Assembly: GCA_963669155.1 (NCBI GenBank) | Contig: OZ022587.1 | Location: 22,061,426 to 22,125,425 of the forward strand | DNA length: 64,000 bases | Source of the DNA: Arbacia lixula | Lineage: Eukaryota; Echinodermata; Echinoidea; Arbacioida; Arbaciidae | Direction of reading: 5' to 3' | Part shown: piece by piece, positions 43,271-56,007 of the stretch | Layout of the letters: every line of letters begins with the position of its first letter | How positions within the stretch are numbered: position 1 is the first letter of the stretch | Notes under the pieces: model-generated | Database searches by the model: none | The model's input: only the letters and a program-made list of their open reading frames with translations | Told to the model about the DNA's origin: nothing | Made by a program: the position numbers and the translations under genes

Positions 43271-43560
43271 GGGGAAAGTCCACCTGAAGTTAAGTTGGTT
43301 TTGAAAAAGGCAGAAACATGAAAGAAACATATTGAATGTTTGATGGAAATCCTTGAAAGAATAACAAAGTTATAATCTTTTTAAATTTTGATTTCGTGAC
43401 GTCACGTGGGAGTTGCTCTCCCATAATGCTGTGTACTGCTTTATTTTTAAATGTCCATTTTCCCCAAATCATGTACACCTTTTTACCATTGTATTTGATA
43501 TTATCATTAGACACATTCTTTTGCACACATACCTCTATCATAAAAATTATTCTACAACAA
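43271..43560 (+). mobile_element. Family A element, copy A4 (one arm)
   Basis: Begins GGGGAAAGTCCACCTGAAG, carries ACATGAAAGAAACATA and GTGACGTCACGTGG. The mirror arm is absent. Confidence 0.7.
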
Positions 43561-44190
43561 TTTTACCGTGTGTATTAGTTTTATATGAAAATCAGCCCCA
43601 ACTCAGTTTCTGCCCCATCTGGCAAATGGACGAGTCCCCTGCCGTCCCCTGGTCAGGATATGTACTTATGTGATGAAAAATGACGCGCGAGATCAAGAAG
43701 AGATATTACAATTTTGACAGACACACATTAGCTTTAACATGTATGTTAGCCTCCCTTCCAAGCAATTTGACATTTCTTAACTGACCTATCACAAGTTTAT
43801 AAGCGGGTCTGGTACTAAGACTAAATCTCTTCTTTGCCCGTGCAGTTAGAGCATGACGAGCCAGAATACTATAGATCGACTCGTAGTCTACCGCAACCAG
43901 ACATGATTATTGTACAGTTTGGATTAGAAAAAAATGTCCCACCACTTGGAAGCCAGGCTACATGTCTGAAGATGTAAAGGAAACTTGGAAACCTCAAGCT
44001 TCCTTTCCGCTCACATTTGATATTTGCCTCTGTAGTTGTGTTGAAACATTGATGGGAGAAGGTTCTGTTTCCTATTCAATATCAATTATATTTTCATTTC
44101 GGTTGTTCATACCGTTTTTATGATACAATGTACCGTGAAACCTGCTTCAGCGACCAACCTTCATAAAAATGCACCACGTTTATAAAGATC

Positions 44191-44346
44191 AGGGCCCTGT
44201 TGCATAACACTTAAACATGATGGTAACTTTGCTTGCATCAACCTCTATGGAAACCTTGCATTTGATGGCTGTCAAGCGATTTACCATGGTAGTTAGCGTA
44301 AATGACCAAGTAACTATTAATGATAAGTTTTATGTAACGGGGCCCA
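44191..44346. mobile_element. Family B short foldback element, copy B6
   Basis: AGGGCCCTGTTGCATAACAC at the left and AAGTTTTATGTAACGGGGCC at the right. About 155 bp. Confidence 0.8.
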
Positions 44347-44491
44347 AGTGTTTGTATCCCTTGAAAAATGTTTATCATTGAAACCTGTGATGAGATCACC
44401 CGTTTATGAAGACCACCTGCTAATTGTCTCCATTGCAGGTTGCACTTTAATTTTCAAATTTCAGTGGTCTGTCTGTAGGAACTAGATATGC

Positions 44492-44705
44492 TTTAAAGAC
44501 AGGGTGTCACTATTGCAGGTCAAATAATAAAATTTTGTATACACACACGGGAAATAGAATGAAATAATTGAAATAATGTATTACAAGAACCCCCCCCCCA
44601 CACACACACACACACACACACACACAATATTAGAACTGATAACTGACGTTGAGCAGAATTCTATTGATTGCTAGATTTCGAGTAGGTTTTGGATGGGTCA
44701 TACAT
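44492..44705 (+). mobile_element. Family E element, copy E4 (left half)
   Basis: TTAA (44492-44495), then AGACAGGGTGTCAC and GCAGGTCAAA. A C-run plus CA repeat (44591-44628) has expanded inside it. The right half is missing. Confidence 0.65.
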
Positions 44706-45663
44706 CTTGTGCAGACTTGTATGCTCTTTATTTTTTATTTATTTTTGGTGCATGTTTTATTGATTATTCGTATTTGATAACAAAAGTTATAGCTCCAACC
44801 ACCTAGGCTTATTTATGGTACAGGTCTGCGTTTATCTTCGTTGTCGTTTGGGCAATACCTCACCTCATTAATGATAAAGTGAATGAGGTATTCAACGCAA
44901 ACTACTGTCAGCAAGAGTAGTCAAAACTACCAGGCAGGAGTCACATTACAAGTGAAAACACATATGCATGTATTATGTTATGATTTAGCCCAAGTGATAC
45001 ACAAAATATATTGAGTTCTGAAGAAATACCTTCACATACATGAAAATCTGGTCTTTATTTGTCTAAGAGTGAACCTCTAATTTCAGAATTCGCTGAAATG
45101 TGCCAAAACTTTCGCCCCGAGATTTGACGTCACTAAACTTGAAAAGACATGAATGTTTCACCTTGACGGTGCCCGATTTTAGTTGCAACTTTACAGTTAT
45201 TATGAATCAAAATATTTCAAGCACTTAGTACAATACACAGTGCGCATTAAATGAAGCTGTGTCTTCTATGAGCGTGATGAGGTTAAAACTTTTTCCAGTG
45301 CAAACAGAAGCTTTGAGAGGAAATTAAAGGAAACGGTTCGGCACTTAGAGGTGAGGCACTGACGTCTCCTGGTAAAACGCAGAAATCAGAGTCAGCTACC
45401 CAGGAGTGACATAGCCTTGTGTCAAGGCTGTTTCACTCATAATATAATCCAACTGAATCCACACGATCACAAGCATACATTCGGGTCTGGTGTGACAAGA
45501 TTAATCATCCTCTTATCGTTGATTGTTAAGGAAGATGGTGGACTTAAGAGTGAATATGCTCCTGCAGTCTGGTTTGTTTATTATAGAAATGGTTTTAGAA
45601 ATGCCCAACCGCCTGGAAAACAGGCTAGAGTGGACACATGGTGTATTGAACCTACATGTATAG
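44706..45663. other. No gene seen
   Basis: Includes an 82-codon open frame at 45417-45668 with no recognised motif; I regard it as chance. Confidence 0.4.
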
Positions 45664-46322
45664 TTTAGGGAGGTCAATGTCATCTTAAATGGAAAGTTAA
45701 GCCGTCTTAATAAAAACAGAAAGATAAAAGAAAGATATTGGTGAAGATTTGACGAAATTCATTGAAGTATAATAAAGCTACGACTTAAAGTTTTAGTTTT
45801 GTGACGTCACTTGCGTGTTGGTCTCCCATACGTTATGAGCTTTATTATGATCCTTGAAATTGCTCTTTTCTTGTTTTGAATGAAGGAATAAATCATTTTC
45901 ATAGAGGTATGTGTGTAATGATGTATCAAATTAAAATCAAAATTATTAGAATTATTGGTTGTTTTGACTGGTTATCACGACTGTTGTATGTCTGTTATAT
46001 TGATATGTTACACAGGACCTTGATGAACAACAGTTTATGCTGATCTTTTCATCCTGTTTAAATATGTTTGACTGAAATAAAATAAAATAAAAATGCACAA
46101 CTAAAATGCTTTATGTCCCTTTTAGAAATGGGTATTTTCCCCAAAAAATAATACCCAACATTTGGGAGAGTGGGTCACAAGTGACGTCATAAAACTCGAA
46201 ATTTAAAACAATCATAACTTTCTTATCCTTGTGCGGGTTTTCGTCAAACCTTCACTTATATTTCATTCATGTTTCTGCTTTTATCAAAACTAACTTAGCT
46301 TCAGTGTAGACTTTCTCTTTAA
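45664..46322. mobile_element. Family A foldback element, copy A5, interrupted by a LINE-like tail
   Basis: The left arm begins after TTTAGGGAGGTCAAT. The right arm ends TAGACTTTCTCT and TTAA (46319-46322). Both arms carry TGACGTCA. The extra length comes from an insertion at about 45950-46095 ending in AAATAAAATAAAATAAAA. Confidence 0.75.
45950..46095 (+). mobile_element. LINE-like 3' end fragment nested in A5
   Basis: Ends in TGACTGAAATAAAATAAAAT, a pentamer-type tail resembling CR1/L2 3' ends. No protein remnant. Confidence 0.45.
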
Positions 46323-47020
46323 AGAAAAGAAAAGCGTGCAATGTGCACGTACGCCTACTTGAATACCAAGAAGTGTAAGAAGCAAATTTTCATGTGATTG
46401 AATTATTTCGACAAGGCTTTTTTGCAGGGAGATTGAAAAATAAGGTAATGGAGAGAAGTGGTAAAGATTACGGAGCCTGTAATCGTGGACGAACCATTCC
46501 TCCGCCATTACGGGGCGTGTTATCGCTTGATTTCAACATGTATTTCATGTTTAAAGGATTCTTCACTGACATGATCTTGAAATCAAACGACAAAGTGATC
46601 GACAATGTACATTGTCACGACAACAGGGGTCTGCCGTGATCGTTATAACCCCTGTCCTTGAATGCGAATTTCATAATAATATCAACAAGAGCGCATATTT
46701 GTCCTTAAAATAATACATGTCAACACATTTCTACGGTTAGGAGTCATGGAGTATAACATATAGGGTTGGCTGGAAATTTATTGCGCTCTGAAAGGGAAAT
46801 TTATATGAAGGTATTTTTCTTTTAATATTGTGCGAATAAAAATCACTTGAGAATCAGGAACTTATAGAATTAGTATGACAAGAACCAGTGTCGATGGGGT
46901 GACTGTAAAAGGTAGTAAAAGTGCGCCATCTTAAATCCATTGTTTAATGAAGTTATGAAGTGTTATGTATTTAAAACATATATGATTTGAATCCGATATG
47001 GCAACGCTTGGATATACACT
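46323..47020. other. No gene seen
   Basis: No recognised feature. Confidence 0.4.
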
Positions 47021-47117
47021 ATGAACACGAATATGTTGTTGTGCGGACAAAATTCCAAAGGTTTCTTTTAAATTTTGTCCGCGTAACAAAAGCCCATGTT
47101 CATAGTGACACAACGTG
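47021..47117. mobile_element. Small foldback element, family D, copy D1
   Basis: CACTATGAACACG at the left pairs with CATGTTCATAGTG at the right, and inside GCGGACAAAATT pairs with AAATTTTGTCCGC. About 97 bp. Confidence 0.8.
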
Positions 47118-47451
47118 TTAAGCCACTTACAATCGAGAAAACTTGATAACGCTAATAGTTCTATCACAAACTTCAAGATACTGCGTTTACCATATTTGGG
47201 GTCATTTCAGAATTTATGACTTTACGGAGCTTCTGGCTTCTCTGCAAGTCACATCAAATAGGTTGAGCTCTGCACATGACTTCCATTGTACAGGTATGCC
47301 AACCATCCCGAGCATGCGTGTCGATGTTTCAGAACCCCTCAAGACACGATGTCCGCTACAGTTGTGCCCATGGTGATGTTTATATCATGGCCTCACTTCA
47401 AGGACCAAGCCTTCTTTATTTGTCTTTGTGCTGGAAACTATATCTCAGTCA

Positions 47452-47662
47452 CTATGAACACCGTCTTTTGCCACGCGGACAAAATTTAAAGGGGTCTTTT
47501 TAAAATTTGTCCGCATAACAACAGACCATGGCCCCAGTGGCAACTTCTATAGAAACCTTGAATTTGATTGGCTGTCGAGCGATGTTACCATGGTAGTTAC
47601 TATTGATCACTGAGTTACCATTAATGGTAATTTTATGCAACGGGGCCCATGTTCATAGAGGA
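47452..47662. mobile_element. Family D foldback element, copy D2, with B7 nested in it
   Basis: CACTATGAACACCG and GCGGACAAAATTTAAA at the left, AAATTTGTCCGC inside, then a nested GGCCCC-to-GGGGCCC element, then the displaced right end CATGTTCATAGAG. Confidence 0.8.
47528..47648. mobile_element. Family B short foldback element, copy B7 (shortened left arm)
   Basis: The right arm ATTTTATGCAACGGGGCCC is intact; the left arm is reduced to GGCCCCAGTGGCAACTTC. Inserted within D2. Confidence 0.75.
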
Positions 47663-47817
47663 TGATTCAGGTAATACATACATGAAAGAGGTGACGCAAA
47701 TCCGTTTTTTAATGGCCGAAGAAGTACATTCGAAACGCTAGTTGTTACAAATCGGCTCATGTGATACCTTCACGTGTATTGTGATAATATTGATTGGAAA
47801 AATAGTCGAGTGTTTGA

Positions 47818-48060
47818 CAAAAGGGAGCAAGTGACAAATCACTGGCTTATTGGAACTCTTAGATTGTACCCAGCATTAGGGAATGCTGGGTACAGACAAA
47901 ACCTGGGAACAGACAAAACCTGGAGAGGAATTGCTGTGAGAAATTCAGTCTAACATAATGTGCTTTGAACTGATACCAATGCAAGTGAGAGAAACGTTTT
48001 GCTTATTTACAAGAAAAAAAATCTTTATTAGTTGTTTCCTTATTTCAAAGTGGGGCAGCA
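47818..48060 (+). repeat. Family J dispersed repeat, second copy
   Basis: Matches 29915-30165 in order (GTGACAAATCACT, GAATGCTGGGTAC, TTGCTTATTTACAAG). A local direct duplication of ACAGACAAAACCTGG lies near 47893-47922. Confidence 0.6.
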
Positions 48061-49394
48061 CGATTCCCTGTGCCAGTGTAGTTATGGTTAATACGTCAAT
48101 GGAAGTATTGTTAAGGTATATTTTCAGGGATAAAGCTTTTCATGATATGAAAAGCTTTATTATATTCTTGATATCCAAGCACATACTATGCATACATTTT
48201 GATATTCCATTCTCAACCATATTCCCTCCCAGTCTTCCTCCCCCCCCCCCCCCCCTTCTCCCTCCAACAAACCCATAACACATCATTTCCTACTTACATC
48301 TTACTGTTCGTTTCCAACCAATGAACCACGAGTGAGTCTGGAAGTTTAGCCTATACTCCCAGAGCACGTCAGGAACGCGACTGCACGCTGTGCGTTCATT
48401 ACGGCCAATACCATCAGCTGTCAGAATGTGTGTTCGCTGCTGTCTAAAAATATTCCCAGTTTTTTCGTGCTCCTTATCTGGATCCTTCATATTTTTTATT
48501 AAGCGACCTCAAAAAAAGGTAAATTCTGGTTGGATGACGTTCATTGATGGACAAACTTCATGTGGTGGAATCGTGTTTGTTGACTACAATTTACAATAGT
48601 TACACCTTGTCAGATCGGAATGCTTTGTGATATATATATATATATAATTGTTTTGGCGATTCGCACCATAATGGAGGATATGCATAACAAAAGCACACGC
48701 TGAAGCTCATCTACAGCTGATCTCCTTATCATTGGATAATGACATGACTTAGGAGCTGTGTAATTATAGGTAGGTGTCTGTTGTGGGTTTCTTTCACGGA
48801 GGAAAACGTCAAACTCTCCTTGTGTTACCATGGTTACTACGTACGCATCTGCGGATTGTTCATGGGAAGAAATATATACCACCTAAATTGATGTTGATTG
48901 TCATCCACATAAGGAAGATCAACGTCTGGTCGTAATTTATATGGACGTCTGCACTACGTGTGTTGTGAGAAACCGTCAATAAATATTATGGGCATTTTGT
49001 CAATGTCTTACACACGATTATTTATAGATGTAACATGGACAAATCCGTAGACCAGTATATTTTGTCTCATACTCCACAAGCTTTTACCAATCTGTATTTC
49101 TGTTTTCTCTGCTTTTGTTAAATTCAGGGTTTAGTTTCTTCTCTAGACGTTGTTAATTTAACATAATTTAATGTTGTCTTGTATAGTCTTCGTCATCCCA
49201 AGTAATGAGTGCAAGATGGTATGCCGATGAAAGCGCGAATTATGAACTGTACTCATTACAAACCTACCTTGTTTTCGTGTCTGTTTGTTTATACATTATA
49301 TACATGCGTGCTGCCCTTCTTTGACAAAAAGGAAGCAACAAACAAAAGAGACTTTCCTTGCCAATTAGAAAATATATCTGTCGAATTGGTTTCA
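48061..49394. other. No gene seen
   Basis: Contains a C-run at 48240-48256, an AT dinucleotide tract at about 48632-48648 and no supported frame. Confidence 0.4.
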
Positions 49395-49520
49395 TTGCAA
49401 CACCGCATCATGTAAGATTTTGACTGTATGTAGGAAATGCTGGGTGCAATCTACGGCTACCAATGACCCAAATTTGAGTGATCTGTCACTTGCTTCCTTT
49501 TGTTACAGAAGGGCAGTATA
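49395..49520 (-). repeat. Family J dispersed repeat, reversed partial copy
   Basis: GGAAATGCTGGGTGCAATCT and GATCTGTCACTTGCTTCCTT are reverse matches to the start of the 47818 copy. Confidence 0.5.
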
Positions 49521-49750
49521 GGTCTTTATATATCTAAAATTAAACAATGTAAAACAAAAACTTTGGCAAACTGTACATGCATATGCGTCTTGAAGAATAT
49601 GCCACGAAGAGCACACTGTCAGTGAAAGGTAGTGATTGGAAATGATCCCTTAACAGTCATAACTCAAGTTCACTTGATATGTTGTTTATTTGGAATATTT
49701 TTCATTAGCGGACCTTTCTTAGCATTTCAGAAAGTTTACACATGTGTGCT

Positions 49751-50140
49751 TGAGTTATGATCTTTTAAAATGTTAATTTTGTGACGTCACGTGCGAGGTG
49801 CTCTCCCAAATGTTATGCGCTGTATGATTCCACAAATTGCTTTTTCTGTGTTTTTTTAATGAAAGTATACATCTTTATTATAGAGGTATGTGTATAAAAA
49901 CATGTATTTATGGGTGTAATGGTATATCAACTGCACAGAGGAAATGGTATATTATAATTGACATTTTCAAACAAATTAGTAACATATGGGAAAGCAACCC
50001 GCACGTGACGTCACAAAATTAAAACAATCATAAATTTCTGATCCTTTGACAGATTTTCCGTCAAACCTTCCCCAATATTTTCCTTTCATGTTTCTGCTTT
50101 TACTAAACTCAATTTAACCTCAGGGTGGGCTTTCCTTTAA
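49751..50140. mobile_element. Family A foldback element, copy A6 (left end truncated)
   Basis: The arms hold GTGACGTCACGTGCGAGG and CGCACGTGACGTCACAAAAT in mirror order. It ends GGGTGGGCTTTCCT and TTAA (50137-50140). Confidence 0.75.
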
Positions 50141-50640
50141 TGCAGACATGTACGTCACAATGATCTATCATCTTGATGATCAGATATTTTAATTTAATAG
50201 CTTTCATGTATGATCGGGAAGTAATATATTGTGTGATGCTCATTCCTATGGAAAGGCACGTGGTGAATGGACGTCCTTAAAGGTGAAAAGAAATGTGAAG
50301 TATAATCAAAAAGAATGCCAAGGATAATCAACTTGTAATTGACACCAGTCAGATGTGGTCTTTGTGGCATTGTTGTCATAGTGATCATTCCTGTATCGCG
50401 GGCTTTACTATGCGTAGGATGGCCACGCGTTCAGCACTAGGTTAGCCTACGTTTAAGACTTTGGAATTAAATATTCGTGCTATACTACTGCAACCACAAC
50501 ATGCAGCGTACCCACACACGCAAAAGTTCATACTGAAAATCAGTATAGAAACGTCGTATAAAAAAATCATCGTAAAGCGCACACAGGATGTCCACACACA
50601 AAAACATCTATACCAAAACTCGATGAAAAAACATCGTACA
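50141..50640. other. No gene seen
   Basis: No recognised feature. Confidence 0.4.
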
Positions 50641-50644
50641 GTGC

Positions 50645-50868
50645 GCAGACTGCTACTGTGCATGCGTTCAATGGGAGTAATGCATGCATCGCACACTGAG
50701 AGTACTCACGATTGTGAGTGTAGACTATGATCGCTGCGGTTCAATCGGAAACAAGGATAGTTTTCCCCTTTTCTTGAAAATGTTCGTTAAGCTATGACTT
50801 TGAGATTTCATGCACCTTATTGTTAGGGTATACTGCTGATTCCTTACGAGTTTCATGACTTTATATGC
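50645..50868 (+). mobile_element. Family E element, copy E5 (right half)
   Basis: Shares GTGCATGCGTTCAATGGGAG, AAGCTATGACTTTGAGATTT and TTTCATGACTTTAT with E6. The terminal repeat is absent. Confidence 0.7.
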
Positions 50869-51720
50869 GCATACTGCTACTGCGCATATTCTTGTTAGAT
50901 GCTATCTGCCTGTCTTCGCCGAGCGCACACTAGTTTGAGTTGAAAGAAAAAATGATAATCCCGAATACCTTACAGGGTGACATGGGTTCAATAAATTAAC
51001 ATTGTCAAAAATTCATTGTCAAGGTCTCCTTCTGTGCGAGCGGTCACGCTAAGCTCCGCCCAGATAATTATTAGGAAGATCTTCCTTCATGGTTAGTGAG
51101 CGTCCACACACACGGTAAACCGTGATTCTGAATACCGTTCTAATTTAGTTGTGTGTGCATTAGATAATACACCAGTTCGTAGTTAGCTCTGGAGCAAGTT
51201 TGGTCACTATGACCTTTCCCTTTTTCATTAGGATAAGCAGTTGATTAATATATCATTTCAAAAGGAGATGTTACGTAATGTGCTTACCCGACATAGCAAT
51301 TTGCGATATTCAACCTCTAATAAAGGAACCATCTCAAAACAGGTGACAAGAATAGTAGGCTACGGTCTGTGAACAATTGGGAAAGCTTCTATTACATTGT
51401 TTATTGTAAACTAATTGTTGTCGTTTGGCCTGTTGTCAAATACCCCATGATTGAACACCTTGGTGTTCTTTTATAAATTGGATAACAAGCGTATTCTAAA
51501 ATAACTTATTAATGATGATGCTTATCTCAGTGATTTAAAAACCAACAAGCTGGTTTGGTCACTATGACCTTCATCTGCTCATGCGCAAATTGTAATTACG
51601 AACTGGCTTATTGATCCAGAACACAACAATGGTCATTATGCATCACACATGTCAACCCACAACTTCTTTTCTGTCAGAAGCATCTTCCATTATTACTCAC
51701 AGTGTGATGGCAGTTATGAG
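50869..51720. other. No gene seen
   Basis: No recognised feature apart from a short similarity of 51570-51650 to 4470-4670. Confidence 0.4.
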
Positions 51721-51729
51721 TGGATTGAT

Positions 51730-51960
51730 CCCGGGGGGACGGGGGGGGGGGGGGTCGTGTCCTCCCCCCCTTCCACCATTTCGAAGGGGGGGGGGACACA
51801 ATATCAAATGTACCCCCCCCCCCCCACTATTTTCGTTCGTGTACACAATTTTTTAGAAAAACGTCATACCCCCCCCCCCCACCATTTCGAAATGGGGGAC
51901 ACAATATCCAATTCCCCCCCACTATTTTCAGTCGTGTACAAAATTTTGTAGAAAAATGTC
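51730..51960. repeat. C/G-run tandem repeat
   Basis: Two to three diverged copies of a unit of about 110 bp (CCACCATTTCGAA, GGACACAATATC, CCCACTATTTTCGT, GTGTACA) separated by homopolymer C and G runs of 8-14 bases. Confidence 0.75.
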
Positions 51961-52984
51961 CCTTGACTTTATGATGTGTCAATTTCAGTGTGATTTTACT
52001 TGAAACTGATTTTTGATTATTTCTTAAAAAAAAGTTTTTTGAACACCTAGCATGAAGACCATAAGCATACTGTGCACAAACAGTGACACGTCGTACATGT
52101 AAATACGATATAAATGACCAAGATTAGGTTATTGTAGTGCTCATGGAAAGAGTCAATGGGATATGACATGAAGAAAGGAGAATTGAAAAGGTATTTTGTA
52201 TATTATTTGGATTGGTGTTATTTTTTGTGACATCAAATAATTTTTTTTTAGTGACGGTGTTTTCGTCATAAGACCTACATTGATGTTTTTTTTTTTCGTT
52301 TTGTATTGACTGTGTCAAATTGAACGTATGTCATAAGGAACATCGTTTGTCAATATCTGTAAATAAGAACACCTCTTTACGTCAAGTTTCCATGTACTAC
52401 AGCGTCTTTGTTTTCCCCCTAAAGTTATTTTTACCCTCTTTTGTGACAAACTTCCATGGTGAGATTAAAAAAAGAAACTCCTTCCCGATCAATCAAGAAG
52501 TTTTTGGGTTGCCATGGTAACATAAATCTCGACTTACTGCTAACCTATTTCCCCCTTTCTCCCAGACTTGACTAATTCTCCTCAATCACTATCGCACCTG
52601 CGACATGCTAACAAGCATAGTTTGTCTACGCAGAAGCTAGACTCTTTTTCCAGAATTTAGTTCGAATTGTTCGATTCGATGCTCCGCTGTGTTAGAGGAA
52701 ACTCCTTACGTTTCGTGTATATTTATGGCGACAGCTACTGCCACTTTCAAATGGACATGACGTGCTGCCAAGTTGATAAACGACTCAGAAACCTTGACAA
52801 AGTCAGATTTTGTCGTTTCAATTAGTTATTTTAAGACGAAAATCGGAGCACACAAGGTTACATTTTTTCCTTAATTTTTGTTTATTTTCCTTTCAACATT
52901 GACCCTCATGGAATAAAATGTAATTCTGGTTTTAGAATGAGATTGATCAGATTTGTGTTTGATTTTGTGCTGTTAAGCTTTCAT
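51961..52984. other. No gene seen
   Basis: AT-rich; no recognised feature. Confidence 0.4.
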
Positions 52985-53438
52985 TTAAAGACAGTGTATC
53001 CATTTTGCAGGTCAAAAAACAATTGTAAAACCACGGAAAATGGAAGAAGATACTGTATTATATCTTCCCTCAAAATAATAGAACTGAAAACCGACTTTAT
53101 AAGAAATCATACCGAGGATTAGAGTGAGGATTCTGGTCGTCTGAAACCCATAGCCTAGAGACCGGAGACCGCTGTGCGCTATGCTCAGCACCGGGGCCCG
53201 CTCCATAGTGCATGCGTTCAATGGGAGTAATGCGTGCATCGCGCACTGAGAGGGAAAATGCGATTGTGAATGTAGACTGTGCTCGCTGCGGTTCAATCGT
53301 AAACAAGGATAGTTTTCCCCTTTTTTGAAAATGTTCGTTAAGCTATGACTTTGAGATTTCATGGACGTCATTGTTAGGGTATACTGCTGATTCCTGATGA
53401 GTTACATGACTTTTGCAAATGGGACTCCCTGTTTTTAG
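52985..53438 (+). mobile_element. Family E TTAA element, copy E6
   Basis: TTAA (52985-52988), then AGACAGTGTATCC and GCAGGTC at the left. GCAAATGGGACTCCCTGT at the right. The second TTAA is mutated. About 455 bp. Confidence 0.8.
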
Positions 53439-53815
53439 GGTGATTCGATTGGACGTGTGGCTGTGAGAATCATCATCATCACCTATAGTTTACAACAAAT
53501 AATTAGCTGTTAAATCAAACAATGAATATCTGATTTGTTTATGCAATTGTGCACGTCATTACAATTAATAAAGAAACGGTGTTGTACATTAATAAGTACG
53601 CTCTAATGATTACAGAACTTGGTTAATGTCTTAGTGGGGGTGGGGAGGAGGGGTGTACGAATATAAATTTGAAGTTTTTAAACTGCATTTCCCCATTGTG
53701 TAAATATTTGTCATGTGCTCCAATATGATCATACGTTTTGCATAGTAACTTTTCATTGATGCATGGTTTTGTTGACATTGTTTTTGTTCCATGCTTTTGT
53801 AGTATATTTTGTTAG
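53439..53815. other. No gene seen
   Basis: No recognised feature. Confidence 0.4.
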
Positions 53816-53819
53816 TATG

Positions 53820-53930
53820 TTCAAGTGCAGGGCGCCCTTGTAATGCAGCTTTGTAAGTAGATGGGCCTACCCTGCATTATGGTCTACTTGTAAAAAAAAA
53901 AATACATGAATAAATAAATGAATTGACATT
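53820..53930 (+). mobile_element. CR1-like LINE 3' tail fragment
   Basis: AGGGCGCCCTTGTAATGCAG, GGGCCTACCCTGCATTATGG and an AATAAATAAATGAAT tail follow the layout of CR1/L2 3' ends. No coding part is retained. Confidence 0.6.
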
Positions 53931-54039
53931 GTAATAGCAAGGTGATACAACGACCAGATCCCTACTTACTTACACACAAGGCAAACCAATCCATTCTTCA
54001 ATTAATGAAGCGTTTCAGCCACTAAAGTCCTTGCAATGT

Positions 54040-54560
54040 AATCAAATGAAAATCCAATTTCCATCACATTGGGAAAAAAGCGTTCTGCACCTTCGGACTT
54101 CAATGAAGAGAGTCTAAACTCTTACATTTCTAGAATTAAGTGTTTTTATTACTGGACTATTCAAACTGCAATTATATTGAAAATACCGTTTTTATCACAT
54201 TTAGGAATTTGTTAGTGCTACATAATTACACTTTAAAAAAAAAACCGTGTCTGACATACTTCACTAATTAAATTGCAATTATATCAAACATACAATTTGC
54301 ATCACATTGATAATTTGCTTTGACTACACCACTGCACTTCTAGTATGTTAAAAAGAAAAGGTCCGGAATACAAAACTACTTGAATTGCAATTATATATAT
54401 TAAAAAAAAATTGCATCACATTGAGAACTTGCTTGGGCTACACCATTTGCACTTGTGTAGAAAGAAAGTGTAGAGAGAAAGTGTCTGAAATACTAGACTA
54501 CGTGAATTGCAATCATATTAAATTCCCCTTTGCATCACATTGAGGACTGATTTGTTCTTC
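54040..54560. repeat. Diverged tandem array, about 107-120-bp unit
   Basis: About five units, each with AATTGCAATTATAT, TTTGCATCACATTGA, a GGACTT/GAACTTGCTT-like word and CTACACCA-like words. Units can be placed near 54047, 54160, 54265, 54378 and 54500. Confidence 0.75.
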
Positions 54561-54837
54561 ACCATCGCTTATGATATAAAACCTGCCTCCCACCCTTCCT
54601 CATAATGGAGCCACCTGTATATAAACACCCACACACCATCGATCATACCCGATAACACATCTATTTCTGGTAGGCAGCCAGGTCACTATCGATTAAATTA
54701 TCACTTATATCGGTGTGATCGCCGCTTGCCCTATATCTCCATTGTCTCAGCGTAGTCTAAAGCCGCAGACTCAATTGTGATGTTGTCTCAAAACTTGTGT
54801 TTGTAATATAAGTCTAGCACATACTTATTGTGACATG

Positions 54838-55025
54838 TGTTCGGCCCGAACAATTATAAGGATTTGTGATTTAATCATTAATTTCTCCAAATGTGGATCA
54901 TTTGAGGGCAAACAACTTTCAGCAAGTTTCTAAAATGGACAATACATGAATTTAAGACCATGGGCTAGAAGACTGCTCACGATCACATTTTGAAGGTTTT
55001 TTGTCTTCCCAGTACAGTACACTGC
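54838..55025. mobile_element. Family F element, copy F2 (right half)
   Basis: GTTCGGCCCGAAC marks the centre of the palindrome; only the right arm to TTTTTTGTCTTCCCAGTACA is present. Confidence 0.8.
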
Positions 55026-55930
55026 AAGTATATGCTGGTTCTAGAGTACTTTCCTAGTGTAAAGGTCAATACTGTATAGCTTTGTATGTAAGTTTATGTT
55101 TAAGTTATGTTTAATTTATGTAATGTCATATTCAAGTAGTCTTGATGTTGTGTTAATGTTTGTGTTTATGTCAATGTTGTGTTGATCCAAAGCTTATGTA
55201 TGTAAGCAGCGAAATACATAAACTATACTATGATATCATACACTCTGTACATTAGTAACTTTCCTGTTCCATATTCCACGGTTTGTGGTGGTATTTACAA
55301 AAATAGATATTTATATAGTGCAACGCATTCGAACATTTTGATCTTGTTTAAAAAGCAGCATCGTAAACAAATAATGCGTGCACGGAGTGTTATCATGCCT
55401 AGTTATAATGGGCAGTATCATATTCACCCTGTTCAAGCAGAGTGAGCATTACGTCTTCACAGTATGTCTAATCTGTGTGCACAAATAAGATTATCTCATT
55501 ATGAATGTGCTATCATGGTATTTGTGAAGTGACCTTTCCTTCGTAATTTATATAATTATTGTACCCGTTATGAGCACAGAATTAATAATCACCTGTGCAA
55601 CGCAGCTCTATTGAGTTATAGTCTGTGTAGCGTAAATTATAGTCTTATACACGCTTGTACACGGTTTGAATAAACATCACCTGCAGTGAAATAAGCAATA
55701 GCTAAAAATTAGCGTTCGCTGTGAGTTGTGGAATCATGCGAGGAGAGTGGATCGAATGGACGACGTAGCTCATGAAATATGTAGATTTTTAATCAAAATA
55801 ACGACCACTTAGTGGCTTTTTAACGCCCACGTCCTCGCACACTTCTATTCTTGTGCTGTCAAATCATTTAATAATTCATGACATGACTTTTGTTTCCTAA
55901 GCTTGTATGTGCGCATATCTTCCATCTCCC
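55026..55930. other. No gene seen
   Basis: Includes a GTTTATGTTTAAGTT-type AT-rich stretch at 55080-55180. No supported frame. Confidence 0.4.
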
Positions 55931-55935
55931 CCCCC

Positions 55936-55974
<39 letters not shown>

Positions 55975-56007
55975 TCTCTCTCTCTCTCTCTCACTCTCTC
56001 TCTCTCC
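55936..56007. repeat. CT microsatellite
   Basis: About 70 bp of CT repeats with two single interruptions, preceded by a C-run. Confidence 0.9.

Noticed and set aside
45417-45668. ORF of 83 residues between elements
   Set aside because: No recognisable motif, no splice sites, and it ends near the start of a family A element.
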